DNA from: Chlamydiales bacterium
GTDB taxonomy: Bacteria > Chlamydiota > Chlamydiia > Chlamydiales > JACRBE01
Direction of reading: 5' to 3'
Assembly (NCBI GenBank): GCA_016213235.1
Contig: JACRBE010000001.1
Location: 1-32,054 of the forward strand
DNA: 32,054 nt
In this document: positions 7,227 to 15,422 of the stretch, piece after piece
Layout: each line of letters begins with the position of its first letter
How positions within the stretch are numbered: the first letter of the stretch is position 1
Program-made: the position numbers and the translations under genes
Notes under the pieces: model-generated
Database searches by the model: none
Seen by the model: the letters and a program-made list of their open reading frames with translations, nothing else
Told to the model about the DNA's origin: nothing

Positions 7227-9015
7227 TTATCGAAGATCTCATCATTGTGGAGAATTAAAAAAAGAACACATTAAACAAGAAGTAGTTCTTTCTGGATGGG
7301 TACATAGAAGAAGAGACCATGGCGGCGTAATTTTTATTGACCTGCGGGATAAATTCGGACTTACACAATTGATATTTGATCCTGATCTTGCAAAAGAGGC
7401 GCATCTTATTGCACAAGATCTACGAAGCGAATGGGTACTGTGTGCAAAAGGAAAGGTGCGTCCCAGAGCTCCTGGCATGGCCAATCCAAAATTAAAAACT
7501 GGTGATATTGAAGTCGAAGTTTATCAAATTGAGATTCTTTCTAAAGCAAAAATACCTCCTTTTTCTATTGCAGAAGAAGAACTCGATGTTAATGAAGAAC
7601 TAAGATTAAAATATCGCTATTTGGATATTCGCCGCGGTGATGTTCTTAACAAATTACAAGTGCGCCATCGGGCAATGATGGTTGTTCGCAACTATCTTGA
7701 CAAGCATGCTTTTTCTGAAATTACCACACCTATTCTAGGTAAATCAACACCGGAGGGGGCTAGAGACTATCTGGTACCATCCAGAGTTCATCCTGGCAAG
7801 TTTTATGCTCTACCACAATCCCCTCAGATATTTAAACAACTTTTGATGGTGTCTGGACTTGATCGATACTTCCAGATTGCGCAATGCTTTAGAGATGAAG
7901 ATTTACGAGCCGACAGACAGCCAGAATTTACACAAATCGATTTGGAAATGAGCTTTATTACCAAAGAAGAAATCATGTCTTTAGTTGAAGGCTTGCTAAA
8001 ACAAATATTTGAAGATGTCAGTCATATTCAAATTCCTACACCTTTTATTCGCATGAAACATAAAGATTGTATGGAAAATTATGGTACAGATCGCCCCGAT
8101 ATCCGATTTGATATGACCCTTATTCGTTTAGATGAGATTGTAAAAAACTCTACTTTTTCTGTGTTTGTGGAGCAATTAAGCCAGGGTGGCATTATCAAAG
8201 GTATCTGTGTAAAACAGGGCAGTGATAAATCCAGAAAAGATATTGATGGTTACACAGACTTTGTTAAAGGCTTTGGCCTACAGGGTCTCGCTTGGATGAA
8301 AAAAACAGCAGAAGGATTTCAATCCAGTATTGTAAAATTTTTTAATGAACAGCAACTTCATCAAATAGAAAAGAAAATGAATGTGCAGATAGGGGACTTA
8401 ATTTTAATTGCTGCAGGACCGGAAGGAATTGTCAATCAAAGTTTAGACCATCTCAGAAGACATATCGCAAAAGAGAGTGGTTTAATGGATCCAAGTCACC
8501 TGAAATTCTTATGGGTAGAAGATTTTCCGCTCTTTTCCTATAATGATAAGGAAATGTGTATTCAAAGTGAACACCACCCCTTTACTGCACCGCATCCAAG
8601 TGATATCAGCAAAATAGACACCCACCCTTTTGATGTACGAGCAGTTGCTTATGATGTGGTACTAAATGGTTATGAAATTGGTGGTGGCTCACAGAGAATC
8701 CATAATCAAGATTTGCAAAAGAAAATTTTTGAAGTCTTACAACTAACAGACGAAGAAATTAAAGAAAAATTTGGATTCTTTATTGATGCATTAAGTTATG
8801 GGACACCTCCACATGCTGGGTTAGCTCTTGGATTTGATCGTATTATAATGATCATAACAAAGACGGATAATATCCGAGATGTGATTGCGTTTCCAAAAAC
8901 ACAAAAAGCTTATGATTTAATGATGGACAGTCCTGCAACTGTTCATGAAAAACAGTTACATGAACTAAATATACAGGTTGAAGACACTAAAAATCGCTTG
9001 GCGTTTAATAAATAA
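7219..9015 (+). CDS. aspS: Aspartyl-tRNA synthetase (bacterial type)
   Basis: Class II synthetase charging tRNA-Asp; in organisms that make Asn-tRNA and Gln-tRNA by transamidation it also charges tRNA-Asn. The N-terminal OB anticodon-binding domain covers residues ~1-110 (LSGWVHRRRDHGGVIFIDLR). Motif 2 is FRDEDLRADRQPEFTQ at ~224-239. A bacterial-specific GAD insertion follows at ~285-420, and motif 3 GLALGFDRIIMI lies at ~534-545. At 598 aa the length is normal for the bacterial type. The ATG at 7219 lies inside the end of hisS, with GGAG just upstream. mip follows after 40 nt on the same strand. Confidence 0.96.
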   Translation: MLDYRRSHHCGELKKEHIKQEVVLSGWVHRRRDHGGVIFIDLRDKFGLTQLIFDPDLAKEAHLIAQDLRSEWVLCAKGKVRPRAPGMANPKLKTGDIEVEVYQIEILSKAKIPPFSIAEEELDVNEELRLKYRYLDIRRGDVLNKLQVRHRAMMVVRNYLDKHAFSEITTPILGKSTPEGARDYLVPSRVHPGKFYALPQSPQIFKQLLMVSGLDRYFQIAQCFRDEDLRADRQPEFTQIDLEMSFITKEEIMSLVEGLLKQIFEDVSHIQIPTPFIRMKHKDCMENYGTDRPDIRFDMTLIRLDEIVKNSTFSVFVEQLSQGGIIKGICVKQGSDKSRKDIDGYTDFVKGFGLQGLAWMKKTAEGFQSSIVKFFNEQQLHQIEKKMNVQIGDLILIAAGPEGIVNQSLDHLRRHIAKESGLMDPSHLKFLWVEDFPLFSYNDKEMCIQSEHHPFTAPHPSDISKIDTHPFDVRAVAYDVVLNGYEIGGGSQRIHNQDLQKKIFEVLQLTDEEIKEKFGFFIDALSYGTPPHAGLALGFDRIIMIITKTDNIRDVIAFPKTQKAYDLMMDSPATVHEKQLHELNIQVEDTKNRLAFNK

Positions 9016-9055
9016 ACCTCTAAATTGATATCTTCTTATAATTGGAGAAAAACTT

Positions 9056-9844
9056 ATGAAATTAAAAATTTTACTTCCCGTTTTTTTTGGGCTATGCGTA
9101 GCAACATTATCTTTTGCTAAAGAAACTGCTCCAGCTAAAGAAACAAAACAAGTAGTAAAAGAAGAAAAAAAACAAGATACTAATGTTACAAATATTATAA
9201 AAGTATCCGAATCATTTGGGCATTTAATTGCAAAAAATATTGAGTCATTAGGACTTGATTTTGATACTGCAAAAATCATTCAAGGCATTCAGGATTCCTT
9301 AGCTGGTAAAGAATCTCCTATGAATGAGGCAGAGTGCATTCAAGCAATTACTCAAATCCAAGAAGAAGCTTTTCAAAAACAATCGAAAGATAATTTAGCA
9401 AAAGCGGAAGATTTCCTTAATCAAAACTCTCTCAAAAATGAGATAAAAGAAATTGAAAAAGGGAAATTACAATATAAAATGGAAAAAGTTGGTAACGGAG
9501 AAATAGTGAAAGAAGAATTTTCTCCTACCATTCGCTATGTTGGAAAATTCTTAGATGGTACTGTATTTGGTTCATCTAAAGAAGATGAAGTTATTTCTTT
9601 AAAAGAAACGATTCCCGGTTTTGCAAAAGGTATCGTTGGTATGAAAGAAGGAGAAAAACGGACTCTTTTTATCCATCCTGATTTAGCTTACGGCACCAAT
9701 GGATATTTACCTCCTAACTCTTTGCTTACTTTTGAAATAGAGGTAGTTAAAGCAGACAATCCTGCCAAAGAAGATGCTGTTGCAACTACAGATGGAGATC
9801 AACCTGAAGAAGGACCACAGCACAAAGAAGAAGCTATTAGATAG
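9056..9844 (+). CDS. mip: Mip-like FKBP-type peptidyl-prolyl cis-trans isomerase, exported
   Basis: Envelope proline isomerase of the macrophage infectivity potentiator family (CT541 position). A signal peptide (residues 1 to ~22, KILLPVFFGL...LSFA) is followed by a Lys/Glu-rich linker and the N-terminal helical dimerisation region with NEAECIQAI. The C-terminal FKBP domain at about 150-240 contains IRYVGKFLDGTVF, PGFAKGIVGMKEGEKR and DLAYGTNGYLPPNSLLTF. There is no convincing lipobox at the signal peptide end, so a periplasmic protein is more likely than a lipoprotein. An acidic tail of ~25 residues extends past the FKBP fold. GGAG lies 8 nt before the ATG. A terminator hairpin follows directly. 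Confidence 0.94.
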   Translation: MKLKILLPVFFGLCVATLSFAKETAPAKETKQVVKEEKKQDTNVTNIIKVSESFGHLIAKNIESLGLDFDTAKIIQGIQDSLAGKESPMNEAECIQAITQIQEEAFQKQSKDNLAKAEDFLNQNSLKNEIKEIEKGKLQYKMEKVGNGEIVKEEFSPTIRYVGKFLDGTVFGSSKEDEVISLKETIPGFAKGIVGMKEGEKRTLFIHPDLAYGTNGYLPPNSLLTFEIEVVKADNPAKEDAVATTDGDQPEEGPQHKEEAIR

Positions 9845-9848
9845 CCTT

Positions 9849-9872
9849 AAAAGAGGGGTTTTCCCCTCTTTT
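9849..9872 (+). terminator. Rho-independent terminator after mip
   Basis: A perfect 10-bp stem AAAAGAGGGG / CCCCTCTTTT with a TTTT loop is followed by CCTTTT. It begins 5 nt after the mip stop and ends only 11 nt before the trmL start codon. The arms are complementary and A/T-flanked, so it could act in both directions. Confidence 0.85.
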
Positions 9873-9883
9873 CCTTTTATACC

Positions 9884-10351
9884 ATGAAAATTATTTTATT
9901 TCAGCCTTGCATTCCACAAAATACTGGTAATATTATTCGAACATGTAAAGTCACCGGTTGTTCGCTTGTCCTTGTAAAACCGCTTGGTTTTTTATTCTCA
10001 GATCGAACGCTAAAGCGGGCAGGATTAGATTATCATAAAGACGTGAATATTGAATTAATTGATGACTTAGATACCTATCTTAAAACAACAACATCACCAT
10101 TTTATTTTCTTTCAAGCAAAGCTACAAAAAAATATACAGATGTGAATTACTCGCAAGATGTTATATTAATCTTTGGGTCAGAAACAAGTGGATTGCCAGA
10201 TATATTTTGGAAGCAATATCAGGATCGATTTTTGACAATCCCTATGATACCAGATGAGCGTTGTTTAAACTTATCTAATAGTGTCTCCATTGCCATTTAT
10301 GAAGCATGGAGACAATTAGACTTTAGTTTATTTGACTATGTGGTTCAATAA
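9884..10351 (+). CDS. trmL: tRNA (cytidine/uridine-34-2'-O)-methyltransferase, TrmL-type SpoU family
   Basis: SPOUT-fold methyltransferase that 2'-O-methylates the wobble base of tRNA-Leu in TrmL homologues. The start LFQPCIPQNTGNIIRTC is the family motif 1. FGSETSGLP at ~98-106 and IPMIPDERCLNLSNSVSI at ~119-136 are motifs 2 and 3, which form the trefoil knot and AdoMet site. At 155 aa it is the compact TrmL size, matching chlamydial 'spoU' (CT540). No ribosome-binding site precedes the ATG, and the mip terminator ends 11 nt upstream, so expression probably depends on read-through or a very short leader. The 3' end overlaps convergent trxA by 29 bp. Confidence 0.92.
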   Translation: MKIILFQPCIPQNTGNIIRTCKVTGCSLVLVKPLGFLFSDRTLKRAGLDYHKDVNIELIDDLDTYLKTTTSPFYFLSSKATKKYTDVNYSQDVILIFGSETSGLPDIFWKQYQDRFLTIPMIPDERCLNLSNSVSIAIYEAWRQLDFSLFDYVVQ

Positions 10352-10652
10352 GTTCTATTAAAGAATCAAAATCTTGAAGACCTACTAATCTAGCAACTTC
10401 TTTTCCATTTTTAAAAAGAATAATAGTAGGAATGGAAGTAATAGTAAATTTGGCAGCTGTTGCTTGCTCCGTATCTACATTCACCTTCACTACAGCTAGT
10501 TTCCCTCCCATTTCTGCTGCGACTTCTTCAATAATTGGAGCCAGCATGCGGCATGGACCACACCAATCTGCATAAAAATCAACTAAGGTTAATCCTTTTG
10601 CGATACTTTTTGTGAAATCGGCATCAGTCACTTTTTTGATTGTACTTTCCAT
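10323..10652 (-). CDS. trxA: Thioredoxin
   Basis: Cytoplasmic disulfide reductase of 109 aa, the standard thioredoxin size. The active site WCGPC has its cysteines at residues 31 and 34, and the conserved cis-proline loop is TSIPTI. FYADW and LFKNGKEVARLVG are further thioredoxin signatures. A strong ribosome-binding site (AGGAGGAG) precedes the ATG at 10652. This matches CT539 next to spoU. Its last 29 bp lie inside the end of convergent trmL. It is downstream of the manA-type gene on the same strand but separated by 127 nt, so it probably has its own promoter. Confidence 0.95.
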   Translation of the reverse strand: MESTIKKVTDADFTKSIAKGLTLVDFYADWCGPCRMLAPIIEEVAAEMGGKLAVVKVNVDTEQATAAKFTITSIPTIILFKNGKEVARLVGLQDFDSLIELIEPHSQIN

Positions 10653-10777
10653 TAACTCCTCCTAGGATATACACAAAGAATAAAGGATAAGCTTTTTTTC
10701 TTCTATGAGGAAATACTGCATTACATAGGAATTATCATCGGTATGTATTAAACAAATTTTATACTTTTACTAGCTAC

Positions 10778-11782
10778 TCACTTAAATGATGTTTGAAGAA
10801 AAGTAGTCTCAGTTAGCGGCTGTGCAACAAATTCAGAACACGCTGCGGGTATCAAACAACTCTCACCATCTTTTAAATGGACAAGTTCATTATCAATGAT
10901 AATACGGATACTTCCTTCTATAACAAATAGAAAGTGAAACGAATCATTTGTCTTTTCTGAAATAAAAGTCGATTGTGCAGTGACTCTTTTTACTATAAAG
11001 TGAGAAGAATCAACTAAAGTCTCTATCAGGCCATCTTTTCCTTGGTATTCTATTACTGGATGTTTTAGATAAGAGACTTTCTCATGAAAATGAATGGCTT
11101 GCATCGCCTCATTAATGTGTAATTCTCTTGCATTTCCATCTATTTCCTTTCGTCCCCAATCATAAATACGATAGGTTGTATTAGAGTTTTGCTGCACTTC
11201 ATAAAGTAATACCCCAGAACCTACTGCATGAATATGTCCTGCCGGTACAACTAACACATCCCCTGTATTGACTTTGATTTTTTTCAAATAATTTTGTACT
11301 TGATTATTCGCAATAAGCTGCAGCATCTCTTTTTTCCCAATCTCTTCATGCAATCCCATATAAACAATACCATCAGGCTGTGATGCAAGAACAAGCAACA
11401 TCTCTGTTTTTGCCTCACCACCTAATAATTTGGCCGCTTTTTTATCAGGATGAACCTGAATACTTAAATGTTGATTGGCATCTACCATCTTAATCAACAA
11501 TGGAAAATGATTGTCGTTAAAATTAGCGCCAACTAATTCTTGTGGAAATTGTTGCATGAGCTCTTTTAAAGAGTGGCCCTTGTAACAACCATTTGCAATA
11601 TAGCACATCCCTTCACTGCGATCAGACAGCTCCCAAGATTCTGCGCATCTTCCAAATGGGATTTTTCGTCCAAACACCGTGGAGATGGATGTCCCTCCCC
11701 ATATAGAATCTTTATAAAAAGGCTGAAAGCAAATTGGATATATTTTCATATTCTTGGGAATAAAGGAAAAGTCAATTGACAT
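10778..11782 (-). CDS. manA: Mannose-6-phosphate isomerase, class I (cupin type)
   Basis: Interconverts mannose-6-phosphate and fructose-6-phosphate with a bound zinc. Family features are PFYKDSIWGG near the N-terminus, LSIQVHPDKKAA at ~105-115 with zinc-ligand Gln and His, and VPAGHIHAVGSG followed by YRIYDWGR near 180-205. A second cupin domain with WAVLYEG-like sequence (FLFVIEGSIRII) covers the C-terminus. The length is close to the short Bacillus-type enzymes. Two starts are possible: ATG at 11782, with a weak AAAGAA upstream, or ATG at 11749 (MKIYPICF), which matches family N-termini better but has no ribosome-binding site. With UhpC importing hexose phosphates, it could feed mannose-6-phosphate into or out of glycolysis. 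Confidence 0.85.
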   Translation of the reverse strand: MSIDFSFIPKNMKIYPICFQPFYKDSIWGGTSISTVFGRKIPFGRCAESWELSDRSEGMCYIANGCYKGHSLKELMQQFPQELVGANFNDNHFPLLIKMVDANQHLSIQVHPDKKAAKLLGGEAKTEMLLVLASQPDGIVYMGLHEEIGKKEMLQLIANNQVQNYLKKIKVNTGDVLVVPAGHIHAVGSGVLLYEVQQNSNTTYRIYDWGRKEIDGNARELHINEAMQAIHFHEKVSYLKHPVIEYQGKDGLIETLVDSSHFIVKRVTAQSTFISEKTNDSFHFLFVIEGSIRIIIDNELVHLKDGESCLIPAACSEFVAQPLTETTFLQTSFK

Positions 11783-11819
11783 CAAATGTTTTCTTTAAAA
11801 AGATGTAAAAAGATTAGGA

Positions 11820-13085
11820 CTAGCGTATTTTTATTGCCTCCCTGGAACTCGGCCGACACAACTGAATTTCTAACTGCTCTACCGTCATCCCTTCAATTAC
11901 GCGTATTGGAAGGCGTTGAATATGTTTATAACAAGATGGGAAGGATAAAATCATTTCTAATTGATCTTTCTTGCAATATCGAAATCGATCTAGCGAAATA
12001 CCATAATGATCGATTAAAAAAATTACAGCTCCATAACTATTTAAAAAAATAGCAAGCTGCGTATGATTTGGTTTTGTTAATTGTGCAAAGGTTACACCTG
12101 CTGTTAAAAGAGCCTTTAGTGCACGGACATGCGTAAGCAATAACAGCAATCGCTCTGAATGTTGTGATAACAAATTATTCCGATCTATTTCTGGCATGGC
12201 CAGTATTGTTTTATATGCATCACAATGATCGACAATACATCTCAATTGTTCTACATGCAACCGGTTAACTTCTGCATGCGTTAATTCTGTAGTAACTATT
12301 GCATCTACATGTCCAAGCATATAATCCCATTTATCATTCGACATACGTCGCAGATCATAAAATGACATACCGCTCGTGATAAGTTTTTCTAATCCTTCAG
12401 GATGGCGTATGATACTGCTAATTTTATCGAATCTAAGATTAAAAATATCCTTCATACGAATATTTCTAAATAGCAAAAAACAAAATGGCTGTGGCTGTAA
12501 CATCACTGCACTATAAATTTCTATACCATCTTCTACGGACGGCATTTTGCAATAAAAATCCTCGCAGTCCTTTTCAAATTGCCATCGCAGTCTTCCATCA
12601 TACTCTATTGTCATAAGCAACGATAATCTTCCTAGTATAATAGCATCTGATTCAACTATAGGAATTATTTCAATAGGCTCCAGCTCCTCTCTTGCTGCTG
12701 CTAGCACTCGATGCCCTTCTCTGGCTCTAACTATCTCTACTCTCTCGCTTAGCACTATTTCATGGAGCTCACTGTCTGATTTTGATTTGAAAAAATTAGC
12801 TACTTCACCTGATATCTTCCGTATCAAGGTAAAAAAAACTATTTTCTGCTCATCATCGATGCCATACATTTCATAGTCAGTAAATAATTCGATAACAGGG
12901 GCAAACGCTGCAGATACATCTCTCCCACCTGCAAGAGTTAAATTTGCCTCTGCGCCAGTTAATGCTATTTGCTCTAGTGCTTCAATATAATAAGGCATGT
13001 CAGTTACGTTCTCTGTCCGACGCATGACACTCTTGATATTGTCTCGTACTAACCCATCATAATGTATGCTTAATACAGATATCAT
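11820..13085 (-). CDS. Helical-repeat protein B, paralogue of the upstream gene
   Basis: I do not recognise a named family. The N-terminal ~150 residues are clearly homologous to the neighbour at 13095-14501: MPYYIEALEQI against MPFIINALQRI, ELFTDYEMYGIDDEQK against ELFDHELWGVEEKDK, EVANFFKSKS against EVASFFRDKS. From about residue 210 there are six to seven degenerate repeats of 30-33 residues. A representative unit is VTFAQLTKPNHTQLAIFLNS, where a [VIM]-[ST]-[FL]-x-x-[LF] start leads to an L-x-x-h-L helix and an L-I-x-x-G end. It probably forms an alpha-solenoid for protein or nucleic acid binding. It has no signal peptide or membrane segment. Its AGGAA ribosome-binding site overlaps the stop codon of the upstream gene (9 nt between stop and ATG), so the pair is one operon. 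Confidence 0.75.
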   Translation of the reverse strand: MISVLSIHYDGLVRDNIKSVMRRTENVTDMPYYIEALEQIALTGAEANLTLAGGRDVSAAFAPVIELFTDYEMYGIDDEQKIVFFTLIRKISGEVANFFKSKSDSELHEIVLSERVEIVRAREGHRVLAAAREELEPIEIIPIVESDAIILGRLSLLMTIEYDGRLRWQFEKDCEDFYCKMPSVEDGIEIYSAVMLQPQPFCFLLFRNIRMKDIFNLRFDKISSIIRHPEGLEKLITSGMSFYDLRRMSNDKWDYMLGHVDAIVTTELTHAEVNRLHVEQLRCIVDHCDAYKTILAMPEIDRNNLLSQHSERLLLLLTHVRALKALLTAGVTFAQLTKPNHTQLAIFLNSYGAVIFLIDHYGISLDRFRYCKKDQLEMILSFPSCYKHIQRLPIRVIEGMTVEQLEIQLCRPSSREAIKIR

Positions 13086-13094
13086 AATTATTTC

Positions 13095-14501
13095 CTATTC
13101 ATCTATACGGCTATGTTTTATTGCTTCAGGAGTAGCAGAACTCCCTCTTAATATCTGCTCAAGACGCTCACAATCGGCTCTAATCATTGCTGCGGACACT
13201 GATGTTGGCTCTAATAAGAGGATCCTGATCTGAGACTCTGTAAGATCAAATAATATTCTTTTATCTCTAATAAAAGTAAGATTTCCAAAAGATGCTACAT
13301 GCTGCAAAGCCAACGCTAAAGTAGTCGGTTGAAATTTCATTAAATCATTAAATGTAAAGTGATATGTAGTCATCAACTCTATAGCAACTTCTATCTTTGT
13401 AAAGATAAGGTTTACTTTAGATGGCTCTTTTCTAGTAATATCAGTAAATAAACTACCTAAAGATTGTAATCGATCGACTGTATCTAAATGACTGATAACC
13501 AATTCAAACATCTCTCTCTTTAATTGGAGCAATGAAAGAATTGTCATGTCATATTTACGACAAAATGCTTGTAACTGTTCTTCGTGGTGCAGTAATAACT
13601 CCAACTGAGATTGTGGCCTTGCTAACAAATACTGCCTTGGGATCCCTAGGTTTGCTATTTTTTCCGCATGGTTACACAGAAAACACACCCGATCCACTAT
13701 CGTGTTATTTCCTATATCTTGGATCGTTAGTTCAACATGAACTAAGTATTCAAATGTTATTGGATTTTTTAGTAAAACCATTAACACTCTATTATCTAGA
13801 TCAAACAGTTGCTTTGGCAAAATATCTTCATTTAATAATAGACTAACCGTAACAGGATTTGTCATAATTAGTTTATATTTGGTCATGCCCTCTTCTGTCT
13901 CGTGTAATGAGGCATAAACACTACTACAATATGTTAAAAACCGATCTCTTTGACTTGGTTCTATAGACTCTAAAATGACTGATCTTCCTGCAGTAATATC
14001 ATCCTCTCCTTCAATTGCTGACAGACCAGTTGAAGGACCTTGTACCAGTATTGCTCGAGAAGCGTGTTTCATTTTCTCTTTATTAGCTGCAAACTGCTTT
14101 TGCCGCTCGCTTTCTGCCTTAACAATTGCTGTCATTTCTACAGGAGACTTATCTCTAAAAAAGGAAGCGACCTCAGACACAGTCGTCTGAATCAATGCAT
14201 AAAAAGAGTCTTTATCTTTTTCTTCTACACCCCATAGCTCATGATCAAACAGCTCTCTTACCTGAGTCATTCGTACTGACAAATTAATAAATCGTATTGT
14301 TGTTCCGGAAGCGGTTGCTGCAAACCCCAGTGTAGCAGCTTGTCCACTTTCTCCAATTCTCTGTAAAGCGTTAATTATAAATGGCATTTCACCACTTGAA
14401 GATCTTTCAACAACTCGAGTTGCTGTATCTCTAATCAATTCTCTATATCTTGTTGTTATGACACTACTATCACCTATGGTAGGCACTGACATTCCATCCA
14501 T
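13095..14501 (-). CDS. Helical-repeat protein A, first of a tandem paralogous pair
   Basis: A 468-aa protein of unknown function. The N-terminal half shares blocks with the downstream paralogue (see 11820-13085). A polar linker at ~140-185 (KEKMKHASRA, GLSAIEGEDD) is longer than in protein B. From about residue 230 there are around seven helical repeats of 29-33 residues, for example FTFNDLMKFQPTTLALALQH and MTILSLLQLKREMFELVISH. The start at ATG 14501 is preferred because AGGA sits 5 nt upstream; a TTG four codons earlier overlaps that site. There is no signal peptide. The pair occupies the slot after plsC where Chlamydia has argS (CT454). A role as a secreted effector or scaffold is conjecture. 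Confidence 0.75.
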   Translation of the reverse strand: MDGMSVPTIGDSSVITTRYRELIRDTATRVVERSSSGEMPFIINALQRIGESGQAATLGFAATASGTTIRFINLSVRMTQVRELFDHELWGVEEKDKDSFYALIQTTVSEVASFFRDKSPVEMTAIVKAESERQKQFAANKEKMKHASRAILVQGPSTGLSAIEGEDDITAGRSVILESIEPSQRDRFLTYCSSVYASLHETEEGMTKYKLIMTNPVTVSLLLNEDILPKQLFDLDNRVLMVLLKNPITFEYLVHVELTIQDIGNNTIVDRVCFLCNHAEKIANLGIPRQYLLARPQSQLELLLHHEEQLQAFCRKYDMTILSLLQLKREMFELVISHLDTVDRLQSLGSLFTDITRKEPSKVNLIFTKIEVAIELMTTYHFTFNDLMKFQPTTLALALQHVASFGNLTFIRDKRILFDLTESQIRILLLEPTSVSAAMIRADCERLEQILRGSSATPEAIKHSRIDE

Positions 14502-14561
14502 TTGATTCCTCAACTATAAGAAAACAAGGACTATACAAAAAACAAACTATTAAAATCTAGT

Positions 14562-14717
14562 TTATTTAGAACCTGCAAAATGCCTATGAACGCTCTTTAG
14601 CTCATCAGACCGCTTTAATAAGCACAGATCATTTTCTATTCTTTGCACTAGTTCAACCTGCGCATCTTTTGGGTCTAAATGAAAAAACCTAATAGAAAAT
14701 AGAACTCCCGTTGTCAT
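14562..14717 (-). pseudogene. Duplicated 3' end of plsC (remnant)
   Basis: A 51-codon frame (ATG 14717, stop 14562) contains FHLDPKDAQVELVQRIEN, closely matching FSHLDPKDAQGELIQRIES in the last ~40 residues of the adjacent PlsC. At DNA level, 14636-14690 and 14828-14880 are nearly identical (for example ctgcgcatcttttgggtcta is shared), at an offset of 192 bp. Sequence upstream of the repeat does not resemble the PlsC catalytic domain. It is therefore a leftover from a partial tandem duplication, or the tail of a deleted second plsC, rather than a functional gene. Confidence 0.75.
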
Positions 14718-14765
14718 GATTTCGCTTGGACAAAGACCCAGTTCTCTTTAAAGCCTTTCTTTCCA

Positions 14766-15422
14766 TTAAGGCTCGAATTTTCCAGAATTAGTCTCAACAG
14801 ATTGCTTTAATGAACGCAAAGCCGACTCTATTCTTTGTATTAGTTCACCCTGCGCATCTTTTGGGTCTAAATGGGAAAACTCCTCCCAATGAATAGCCCT
14901 GCCAAATACACAGACTAATTTTTTTCGAAACCTTGGAAAGGTATGCTCTCTACTCCAAGCATCAAATGTGCCATGAATATACAACGGAATAATTTTACAA
15001 CGCGTTTTAGCAAAAAGTAGAGCAACACCTCTTTTCATCGGACCTATATCATCGGAGAATCCCCTTGTCCCTTCCGGAAAAAGAAGGACTTTATAATCTT
15101 TGTCAATTAACTCTTGGATATCTCTAAAGGTATGAACATCTTTTACAGAACCCCTTAGAGGATGCGTGTTTAACGCTTTGATTATGGATCCTATTAATGG
15201 AATTTTAAATAGAGATGCCTTTGCTAAAAAGTGAATCTCTTCCGGAGCAGTGACTGCTATCAAAAGAGGATCAAGATAGGATGCGTGGTTTGCAGCGATG
15301 ATGGCCCCGCCTTTTTCGAAATGCTCTAATCCAAACACTTCTACTTTATAAAACAACTTAAAAAACAGTCTCGCAATAGAAATAATAAAACGATAAAATA
15401 ACTTACTTTTTCTTAATCTCAT
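14766..15422 (-). CDS. plsC: 1-acyl-sn-glycerol-3-phosphate acyltransferase
   Basis: Membrane-associated acyltransferase that converts lysophosphatidic acid to phosphatidic acid, the substrate of CdsA encoded two genes upstream. The N-terminal hydrophobic segment is FIISIARLFFKLFY. The catalytic H-x4-D motif is NHASYLD (H46, D51), and the phosphate-binding motif FPEGTRG lies at 115-121. PLYIHGTFDAW is a further family block. 218 aa is a typical compact PlsC. The first 20 bp overlap the end of cmk, so the genes are translationally coupled. This corresponds to CT453 in the order cdsA-cmk-plsC. The last ~40 codons are duplicated just downstream. Confidence 0.93.
   Translation of the reverse strand: MRLRKSKLFYRFIISIARLFFKLFYKVEVFGLEHFEKGGAIIAANHASYLDPLLIAVTAPEEIHFLAKASLFKIPLIGSIIKALNTHPLRGSVKDVHTFRDIQELIDKDYKVLLFPEGTRGFSDDIGPMKRGVALLFAKTRCKIIPLYIHGTFDAWSREHTFPRFRKKLVCVFGRAIHWEEFSHLDPKDAQGELIQRIESALRSLKQSVETNSGKFEP

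Noticed and set aside
9037-9042. TATAAT as a -10 box for mip
   Set aside because: Transcription from it would start at about 9049 and remove the GGAG ribosome-binding site at 9043-9047, so co-transcription with aspS is more likely.
13532-13846. 104-aa plus-strand frame
   Set aside because: Antisense to helical-repeat protein A; leucine-rich because the other strand is; no start signals.
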